A stretch of 25,299 bases of DNA. It comes from an uncultured Methanobrevibacter sp. GTDB lineage: Archaea; Methanobacteriota; Methanobacteria; Methanobacteriales; Methanobacteriaceae. Location of the stretch: NCBI RefSeq assembly GCF_937881195.1, contig NZ_CALGFC010000058.1:1-25299 (forward strand), given 5' to 3'. Of this stretch, positions 8,049 to 13,680 are shown piece by piece. A program made the translations under genes and the position numbers. The notes beneath the pieces are model-generated. The model was given only the letters and a program-made list of their open reading frames with translations, had not been told where the DNA came from and did not search any database. Numbering within the stretch: the first letter of the stretch is position 1; the number at the start of each line of letters is the position of its first letter.

Positions 8049-8202
8049 TTTTTATTTATTATACCCTTTATTTAACTATAATTATTATTTTTATTAATTT
8101 ATCAATAAAATTTAATAAAATAATAGATAATAATAATTTAATATAGTATAGATTTTATTTAATATATGTGGAAGTTATTTAATATATATTGGAAGTTAAA
8201 AT

Positions 8203-8970
8203 ATGAGCAAAATAAAAATTATATCTTGGAATATTAATGGAATTAGAACTCGTGCAAAAAATAAAGAAATAGATCCAATTTATACTGAAAATCCTGATGT
8301 TATTTTGTTTCAAGAAACCAAAGCTAAATATGAACAATTAGATTCAAATTTAAAAGATATTGAAGATTATACTACTTATTTTTCTCAAGGGGAAACTACA
8401 AGAGCTGGGGGAATAGCTACTTTTTCTAAATTAAAACCAAAAGTTGTTAAAAGGTTCTTTGATTTACCTGATAAATCTTTGAAAATGAGATTATTGAACT
8501 TTAATTTTGATAATTTTAAATTAATACATATTTATGCTCCTTCTGGTTCGGGTAGTAAGAAAAATAAAGAAATTAAGCTAGAATTTTATAAAAAGTTATT
8601 AGATTTTGCTGAAAAATCAGCTAATGATAATGTTATAATAGCTGGTGATTTTAACATAGCACACACAGAAAAAGATGTTAGTGATCCTGAAAAAGCTTCT
8701 AAGGCTGCTAACTTTTCTAATGAAGAAAGAGAAGTAATAGATAAATTAGAAAAACTTGGCTATGTTGATTCTTTTAGATCATTAAATCCTGATGAAATCC
8801 AATTTTCAGCATGGAAATCTCAAAAAACAAAAGGATCTGGTGAAGGATCTCGTTTAGATTATTTCTTTGTATCAAAGAATTTAAAAGACTCCATAATTGA
8901 TTCTAAAATATTAGCTGATATTGATGGATCTAAACATGCTCCAATTGAACTAGTTATGGATATAAAATAA
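8203..8970 (+). CDS. xth: Exonuclease III / AP endonuclease family (Xth)
   Basis: This 255-residue protein is of normal length for the ExoIII/Mth212-type class II AP endonucleases, which cut DNA 5' of abasic sites and trim 3' ends. Conserved motifs: WNINGIR (residues 9-15), QETK (about 37-40), IYAPSGSG (about 108), GDFN (about 148-151, catalytic Asp and Asn) and SRLDYFF (about 217). The last motif, normally SDH, reads GSKHAP here: the metal-binding Asp next to the catalytic His is Lys (codon AAA). The His is kept. The effect on activity is unknown. The start ATG 8203 has a weak GGAAG at 8191-8195. The final codons lie inside a 26-bp tandem repeat. Its repair role fits the neighbouring helicase-nuclease pair and the uvr genes, but it is transcribed on its own. 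Confidence 0.92.
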   Translation: MSKIKIISWNINGIRTRAKNKEIDPIYTENPDVILFQETKAKYEQLDSNLKDIEDYTTYFSQGETTRAGGIATFSKLKPKVVKRFFDLPDKSLKMRLLNFNFDNFKLIHIYAPSGSGSKKNKEIKLEFYKKLLDFAEKSANDNVIIAGDFNIAHTEKDVSDPEKASKAANFSNEEREVIDKLEKLGYVDSFRSLNPDEIQFSAWKSQKTKGSGEGSRLDYFFVSKNLKDSIIDSKILADIDGSKHAPIELVMDIK

Positions 8971-9028
8971 TAGTATTAGTTATGGATATAAAATAATAGT
9001 ATTTATTATAGATATAAAATAATATTAT
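8951..9028 (+). repeat. 26-bp tandem repeat spanning the xth stop codon
   Basis: The 26 bases at 8951-8976, which encode the last residues LVMDIK and the stop, are repeated exactly at 8977-9002 and imperfectly at 9003-9028. The unit contains TAGTTATGGATATAAAATAA. Only the first copy is read as protein. This is a duplication of a gene end, probably by replication slippage. Confidence 0.85.
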
Positions 9029-9228
9029 TATCATTTTAATTTTTATTAAAAATTTTTTATATTTTAATTCTTATATTTAATTTTTATAATAATTCAATAG
9101 ATTATTATTAAAAAAAGTTAGTATTTATTCTTATTTTAAAAAGAGTAAGCTTAATATTTTTAAATATTATTTTTAAATAAATTTATTAAAATATTTTAAT
9201 TATAAAACTAGTTATATTTTTAATTTGG

Positions 9229-9236
9229 TTATATAA
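9229..9236 (+). promoter_or_regulatory. TATA box before the G6 hairpin element
   Basis: TTATATAA at 9229-9236 lies about 27-30 bp before the left arm of the 9263-9337 stem, the spacing expected for an archaeal promoter whose transcript begins at the stem. TATA-like strings are frequent in this DNA, so the evidence is moderate. Confidence 0.35.
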
Positions 9237-9262
9237 GAGATATATGTATAAAATTAATCAAG

Positions 9263-9337
9263 TAATGGAAGAAAGGAGTTTAAAGTTTTGCCTCTTGGGG
9301 GGAGAACGCGCTTTTTTAACCCTTTCTTCATACATTA
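9263..9337 (+). ncRNA. Candidate small structured RNA with CUCUUGGGGGG loop
   Basis: GAAGAAAGG at 9268-9276 pairs exactly with CCTTTCTTC at 9321-9329, and TAATG at 9263-9267 extends the stem with CATTA at 9333-9337 across a 3-nt bulge. The enclosed 44 nt contain a GC-rich island, CCTCTTGGGGGGAGAACGCG (9291-9310), in otherwise very AT-rich DNA, followed by six T at 9312-9317. No protein frame explains it. The core CTCTTGGGGGG recurs in reverse orientation at 10335-10345. The element may be a short transcript; orientation is supported by the TATA box at 9229 but is not proven. Confidence 0.4.
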
Positions 9338-9790
9338 TTAAATAATATTTTTTATTATAATACTATAGTAATAATGTACTAATATAATATTATATCTTAA
9401 AGTATTTATATTTTTATATTTAATTGTATAATAATCTATATTAACTGTACATATTAATTATTGATATTCATTAAAAAAATTATTTATTTGTGATTGTATA
9501 AAAATCATTAAAAATAATACTTATTTATTATTTAATTTCTATTATTGAATAATGGAAAATAATTATTATTTATTAAATAATTTTATTATATTAAATGAAA
9601 CTTATAATATAAGATAAAATTTATAATACTAAATAAAATTTATAATATTAAATTAATTTTAAAGATAAATAATTTTTAAAATTAAGTATATTTTTAAATA
9701 GTGAATAATTTTTTAATGTTAAATAATAAAATATTAAAATTATAAAATATTAAAATGATAATTATTTATCTAATAAAAAATAGTTAAATT
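9338..9790. other. Extremely AT-rich stretch, nothing recognised
   Basis: Only short A/T runs and imperfect copies of TTATAATA(TT)AAAT are visible near 9590-9650. A T-rich run at 9345-9353 could terminate a transcript from the preceding element. No protein or RNA gene is supported. Confidence 0.4.
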
Positions 9791-9791
9791 T

Positions 9792-10075
9792 CCAAACTTA
9801 AATAAAAAGAGGATATTGAGAAATTTTAGAGAATATTAATTTTAAATGAACCTCTTCTTATTGTTTAAGTTTGTTTGGTTATGTTTTATTTTTTTTACGA
9901 AGATTATTTGCACTAATGACATATCGCGAATAAAATTTTTTTTATTTTACTGTAAATTTTGTCATTAGAATTTTTGAGTAGGAAATTGATTTCCTACATA
10001 AATTATTATGTTATAAGTAGTATATAAATGTTTTCGATAGATACGAATTTAACTAACGAATATTGGGTATCATCT
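9792..10075. ncRNA. Run of four consecutive inverted repeats, possible ~290-nt structured RNA
   Basis: Four stems follow each other. First, AAACTTAAA (9794-9802) with TTTAAGTTT (9864-9872) enclosing AAGAGG (9807-9812) with CCTCTT (9851-9856). Second, CTAATGACA (9913-9921) with TGTCATTAG (9960-9968). Third, GTAGGAAA (9978-9985) with TTTCCTAC (9990-9997) around a TTGA loop. Fourth, GATAGATAC (10036-10044) with GTATCATC (10067-10074), one base bulged. The G+C content rises here relative to the flanks and no protein frame accounts for it. Whether this is one RNA, several, or DNA-level symmetry cannot be told from sequence alone; strand is undetermined. Confidence 0.3.
9978..9997. terminator. Perfect 8-bp hairpin, possible terminator
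   Basis: GTAGGAAA and TTTCCTAC pair around TTGA. Read on the minus strand it is followed within about 3 nt by a stretch with AAAATTC and no T-run; on the plus strand ATAAATTATT follows. It therefore lacks a strong U-tail in either direction and may instead be part of a larger RNA fold. Confidence 0.3.
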
Positions 10076-10094
10076 GTAAATTAGTTATATAATA

Positions 10095-10253
10095 ATGTAT
10101 AATTTGATTAAAAGTAGTGTTATTTTGATTAAAAGTGATGTTATTTTGATTAGAAGTAGTGTTATTTTGATTAAAAGTGGCATTATTTTGATTAGAAGTA
10201 GTGTTATTTTGATTAGAAGTAGTGTTATTTTGATTAAAAGTAGTGGTATTTAA
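10095..10253 (+). CDS. Possible 52-residue heptapeptide-repeat ORF
   Basis: Because 21 is a multiple of three, one frame through the array stays open: ATG at 10095, then seven heptads of the type IKSSVIL (variants IKSDVIL, IRSSVIL, IKSGIIL), ending at TAA 10251-10253. The A/G variation between units changes only Lys to Arg. There is no ribosome binding site and the TATA-like sequence at about 10086 is too close for a leader. Two frames on the other strand are also open through the repeats, so the open frame may be a consequence of the period. Translation is unproven. Confidence 0.15.
   Translation: MYNLIKSSVILIKSDVILIRSSVILIKSGIILIRSSVILIRSSVILIKSSGI
10106..10252 (+). repeat. Seven exact-period 21-bp tandem repeats
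   Basis: Units start at 10106, 10127, 10148, 10169, 10190, 10211 and 10232, each exactly 21 bp, of the form GATTAAAAGTAGTG...TATTTT. Units 3, 5 and 6 read ATTAGAAGT where the others read ATTAAAAGT; unit 2 has GTGATG and unit 4 GTGGCA at the same place. There are no spacers, so it is not a CRISPR array. Units 5 and 6 are identical, which indicates recent slippage. The array sits between the structured elements and the CARF regulator gene. Confidence 0.9.
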
Positions 10254-10298
10254 TTAGATAATAATTTGGATTTATAAAATAAAGTAAAAAGAATTATG

Positions 10299-10418
10299 TG
10301 TAGGAGAATATTTATTTATCAAAATCATATCGTTCCCCCCAAGAGTAATATATTTTTGATATATATTTCTTTTGCATTGATATTTTATTGATATAAAATT
10401 ATAAATATTGCTCCTACA
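10299..10418. ncRNA. Candidate three-way-junction RNA with C6/G6 apical loop
   Basis: The closing stem is TGTAGGAGAATATTTA (10299-10314) with TAAATATTgCTCCTACA (10402-10418), 16 pairs with one bulged base. Inside it, TATCAAAA (10317-10324) pairs with TTTTGATA (10354-10361), exposing CGTTCCCCCCAAGAG in the loop, and ATTTTAT (10382-10388) pairs with ATAAAAT (10393-10399) around TGAT. The helices abut with 2-nt joints, a compact three-way junction. TATA-like boxes lie about 25 bp outside on both sides: TTTATAAAA at 10270-10278 for the plus strand and TTTATAT at 10447-10441 for the minus strand. A T-rich tail (CTTTTTACTTTATTTTA) follows only in the minus direction, which I mildly favour; then the loop would read CUCUUGGGGGGAACG, as in the element at 9263-9337. 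Confidence 0.45.
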
Positions 10419-10701
10419 TTAAATAATTTATTATATATGCATATAAATCTTTCATTTTTAATTAATATTACTATTTTTTCATAGATTGTTTAATAAGTTA
10501 TAAACAAAATATTGTTGGCATCTAATTGTAGATTATTTAAAAAAATAATATAAAAATAGTTAAATTTAATTGATAATATAAATTTAATATTTTAATATAT
10601 AAAATAGTAATTTAAAAAGATTAAAATTGATTAATGATTAAATATATTAAAGTTAGAATAAAAAATCAGAACTTAAAAAATTTCAAAAAGTGTGTGAAAG
10701 A
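10419..10701. other. AT-rich spacer downstream of the CARF regulator gene
   Basis: No coding frame or clear hairpin is present. T-rich sequence lies downstream of the regulator's stop codon on the minus strand and may end its transcript. Confidence 0.35.
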
Positions 10702-11295
10702 TTAAATTATAGCTAATCTTCCAGCAGTAGTAATTTCCAATACTTCTTTGTCTATAAGACCCATATCCCTTAATTCACGGATATGGTTATATGTCATTCC
10801 TCTACTAATTTCAATTTTATCAGAAAGTTCTTTAACAGAATTAGATCCATTAATCAAACACTTTAAAATTTCTTTTTTGGTTGAAGAGATTCCATATTTA
10901 AGTATTGGGAGATCCATTACTTCTTTTGTAGAATTATCTACGTAGACAATTCTATCAACAAATTGATGTTTTGAATACGCTCCAAAGAGTGTTCCTAAAG
11001 CTTGTGGTCTTTCTCCACCGCTTATATTAACAACAATTTTATTTCCAGATTTTTTTTCTTTCTCAATTGCATCTGCAACACCAGAAGCAATTTTTACTGA
11101 ATCATTAGAATCAGTTTCTTGGGATTTGATATCTATAAATCTTCCAAATGCTTTTTCCAAAGTTTCTTTACTTTCTCTCATTACATTGGATCCATTATCC
11201 TCAGTTAAAAGTAACACTTTCTTTGGAGAAAATTTTGTTATACATATCATTACAGGTTCTACATCGTAAATAGTTGATATTAAAGTTGTTTCCAT
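10702..11295 (-). CDS. csa3: Csa3-like CARF-wHTH transcriptional regulator (orphan)
   Basis: The 197-residue product has the two-part build of Csa3 proteins: an N-terminal CARF (Rossmann-like) domain, about residues 1-130, which in this family senses cyclic oligoadenylate made during type III CRISPR interference, and a C-terminal winged helix-turn-helix, about 137-195 (TKKEILKCLINGSNSVKELS... SRGMTYNHIRELRDMGLI). The CARF ligand-site motif is seen as NISGGERPQA at residues 90-99. Length is slightly short of the usual 210-240. Start ATG 11295 is preceded by a strong ribosome binding site, GGCGGTGAT, 3 nt away. No cas gene or CRISPR array is in the window, so it is an orphan here; it may act on a locus elsewhere or on the adjacent non-coding elements. 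A related DUF6293-type CARF regulator is the main alternative. Confidence 0.8.
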   Translation of the reverse strand: METTLISTIYDVEPVMICITKFSPKKVLLLTEDNGSNVMRESKETLEKAFGRFIDIKSQETDSNDSVKIASGVADAIEKEKKSGNKIVVNISGGERPQALGTLFGAYSKHQFVDRIVYVDNSTKEVMDLPILKYGISSTKKEILKCLINGSNSVKELSDKIEISRGMTYNHIRELRDMGLIDKEVLEITTAGRLAII

Positions 11296-11298
11296 TTA

Positions 11299-11350
11299 AT
11301 CACCGCCTTTTAATTAAGTCACAACTGTCAGTTCAGAGTTACTATATTTT
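11299..11350 (-). promoter_or_regulatory. Promoter and candidate operator of the CARF regulator
   Basis: AACTGTCAGTT at 11323-11333 is an inverted repeat (5-bp arms, 1-nt centre) about 30 nt before the start codon. A TATA-like AAATATAG on the minus strand lies at about 11350-11343. The ribosome binding site is at 11307-11299. The symmetric site near the likely transcription start could be bound by the regulator's own winged helix; this is inferred. Confidence 0.4.
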
Positions 11351-12590
11351 TCTTTTAATTTAATCATATAACCTTTTTAATCATTAACAAACATATTAAT
11401 TTAATACATATTTAATATAAAATTATATATATTACATGTTATCAATATATATTGTTTTTCATTTTTCAATATATTAATCTTAATATATTAATTATTAAAC
11501 TTAAAATTTCACAATCAAATAATTATATTACTAATTTATATTCTATTACATATAGTAAATACATTAATATTGTTATATTTAGTACATAATATATTTATAC
11601 TAAACCTCTAATAATAAATATATAAAATTTATTAATCATAAATATTTTATCAATAATAATAAATATTTTAATATTAATCATTATTGAAAAAAAACTATTA
11701 CTAATAATAAAATTATTTTAAAATAAAATTTAATGACTTATCTAATAATTGATAAATATCATTTTTAAGTTAAATAAATTACATTAATAATATTCTTTTT
11801 TATTCTATATATACCTACTTATTAGTAACTAATAGTTATAATAATTAAATATAATATTTTATATAAAAATTTACTATATTAAATTGCTTTAAAATATCTT
11901 TAAAATTATAAATAATAATTTTTTATAATTTTTAGATTCAATGAACAATTTTTATGTTTTCATGATTAGTATATAATCTTTTATACTAAATATGTTTTAT
12001 ATATCAAGTTTAAGTTATCACTTATCATCTAAAAATTATGAAGTGCAATTCTAAATCAAAAAATCTTGATTTAAACAAATATTTTTTGATTTAAGATAAT
12101 TTTAAAACTTAATGTATAAAAACAACAATTATAGTAATTTAAAACACAATTTTATAATAATAAAGGAATATTAATTATTATAAAAATAATTTAATACTAT
12201 TGAAAAGTTTCTTTATATTGAAACATAATTCCATTATTTATTAAATTTATATAGTTTTGATAAACATTATATTAAATTTTTGATAATGGTAATAGCTAAT
12301 ATATTTAAGGTTATATATAAAAGTTTTTGATTTACATTGAATGTTTAATTTTATTTCTTTTCATAATATTTTCATATTAATCAAATTTTTCATTATGAAA
12401 CAAATAGTCTATACTTTTAAATCAATATTTAATATATTTAAATTATTATTTTTAACAATAAAAACTAAAATTTAATTATATTATAATAATGGTGATTAAG
12501 ATATCATATAATAATATATCATATAATAATGTATTATATAACACTGTTAATTTTATTTATCTATAAGTTTTCTAATAGTAAAATAGAAAA
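11351..12590. other. 1.2-kb gene-free AT desert between divergent genes
   Basis: All frames are closed at short intervals and no RNA gene is recognised. A hairpin-capable inverted repeat (12052-12064 with 12081-12093, 13 bp, almost all A/T) is present but could arise by chance at this composition. A 15-bp direct repeat based on ATATCATATAATAAT runs at about 12501-12530. Confidence 0.45.
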
Positions 12591-12597
12591 TATTATG

Positions 12598-12645
12598 TAT
12601 ATAAAAAACTAATATAATATTTTAACAAAGTCTAATGGTGATATT
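12598..12645 (+). promoter_or_regulatory. Promoter and ribosome binding site of the DUF169 gene
   Basis: TATATAAA at 12598-12605 lies about 45 bp before the start codon, which predicts a leader of about 20 nt. GGTGATATT at 12637-12645 abuts ATG 12646, a near-perfect archaeal ribosome binding site. Confidence 0.6.
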
Positions 12646-13338
12646 ATGAATGATATTTTAGAAACCAATGAATTAGAAAATAACCAGTATCTTTCTTCTA
12701 GGATAAAAAAAGATTTAGATTTAAAATCCCATCCAGTAGCTATAAAATTTATTTTGCACGAAGAAGATATTCCAGAGGATATTGATAAGATTCAAGATAA
12801 AATGAGACATTGTGAAATGGTTCAAAAAGCATCAAGGGGAGACTCATTTTATAGTACTTCTGAAGAACAAATGTGTAAAGGGGGATCTTCTGCAATTGGA
12901 CTTGAAGAAATTCCTGAAAAAATTGCAACTGGTGAATTTTACTATGGTTTAAAAAGATTCAAATCACTCGGTTCTGCAAAAAGAACATTAGATTCAATTC
13001 CCAAAATTGACTTAAGAAGTTATGCAATTATATATGCTCCTTTAGAAAAAGCAAATTTTGCACCGGATGTTGTTGTTATTATAGCTAATCCAAAACAAGC
13101 TATGAAAGTTTCTCAAGCTATTGTTTATTCATTAGGTGGAAGAGTAGAGTCTGATTTTTCAGGAATTCAGTCAGTTTGTGCTGATGCAGTTGCAGGTCCA
13201 TTTATGAGAAAAAGACCAAATATAACTTTAGGTTGTAGTGGTTCAAGACAATATGCTGATATAAAAGATGATGAACTTGTTATTGGTTTAAATGGTGAGA
13301 ATTTAGGTTGTGTTGTTAACTCTTTAGATAGTATTTAG
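12646..13338 (+). CDS. DUF169 family protein (COG2043)
   Basis: The 230-residue product matches DUF169, a family common in methanogens and anaerobic bacteria with no established function. Family-type features are SHPVAIKF (residues 28-35), conserved cysteines at 56 (RHCEMVQKA), 77 (EQMCKGGSSAIGL), 178 (QSVCADAVAGPF) and 197 (LGCSGSRQYA), plus C222 near the end. Glycine-rich turns follow each of them. The cysteines could bind a metal or cluster; that is a guess from their conservation pattern. There is no signal peptide or membrane segment, so it is cytoplasmic. It is alone on the plus strand, with a strong ribosome binding site and its own promoter, and converges with uvrC. Its stop codon lies within the first unit of a 38-bp tandem repeat. 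Confidence 0.82.
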   Translation: MNDILETNELENNQYLSSRIKKDLDLKSHPVAIKFILHEEDIPEDIDKIQDKMRHCEMVQKASRGDSFYSTSEEQMCKGGSSAIGLEEIPEKIATGEFYYGLKRFKSLGSAKRTLDSIPKIDLRSYAIIYAPLEKANFAPDVVVIIANPKQAMKVSQAIVYSLGGRVESDFSGIQSVCADAVAGPFMRKRPNITLGCSGSRQYADIKDDELVIGLNGENLGCVVNSLDSI

Positions 13339-13433
13339 CTATTTAGATAATATTTAACTCTTCACATAGTATTTAGTTATTTAGATAATATTTAACTCTT
13401 TAGATATTATTTGATTATTTAGATATTAATTTA
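13319..13433 (+). repeat. 38-bp tandem repeat spanning the DUF169 stop codon
   Basis: Three units start at ACTCTT (13319), ACTCTT (13357) and ACTCTT (13395). Units 1 and 2 are 38 bp with a few differences; unit 3 is about 39 bp and more diverged. The DUF169 stop codon (13336-13338) is in unit 1, so the gene's end has been copied downstream, as also seen for xth. Confidence 0.8.
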
Positions 13434-13486
13434 ATTTTTTAAATATTAGTTAGTTCTAATATCTTTTTATTTATTTTATCTTATTC

Positions 13487-13586
13487 ATTTCATTATTCTT
13501 ATTTCACTATTCTTATTTCATTATTTTTATTTCATTATTTTTATTTTATCATTTTTATTTTATTATATTCTTATTTTATTATTTTA
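13487..13586 (+). repeat. T-rich 14-bp tandem array between convergent genes, likely terminator
   Basis: Seven units of 14 bp (one of 16) with the form ATTTCATTATTNTT start at 13487. On the plus strand they form a long pyrimidine-rich tract, which would act as a multi-T archaeal terminator for the DUF169 gene. It lies between the convergent DUF169 and uvrC genes. Confidence 0.65.
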
Positions 13587-13680
13587 ATTTTGAATATTTT
13601 AAAAATATTTTAAAAATATGATTTAAAAAATAATTAATAAAATGATATTTTATCTTAAAATTTATAAAGTATTTAATTAA

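Noticed and set aside
10106..10252. CRISPR array beside a CRISPR-associated regulator
   Set aside because: The 21-bp units are contiguous, with no spacers, and are too short and AT-rich for a CRISPR repeat.
10076..10258. Minus-strand frame through the 21-bp array encoding NNTTFNQ-type repeats
   Set aside because: It is open for about 70 codons but has no start codon before the repeats and follows an in-frame stop; unit differences swap Phe and Ser, which gives no sign of protein-level selection.
12052..12093. 13-bp perfect inverted repeat in the 1.3-kb gap
   Set aside because: The arms are almost only A and T; at this base composition one or two such matches per window are expected by chance, and there is no promoter or T-run context.
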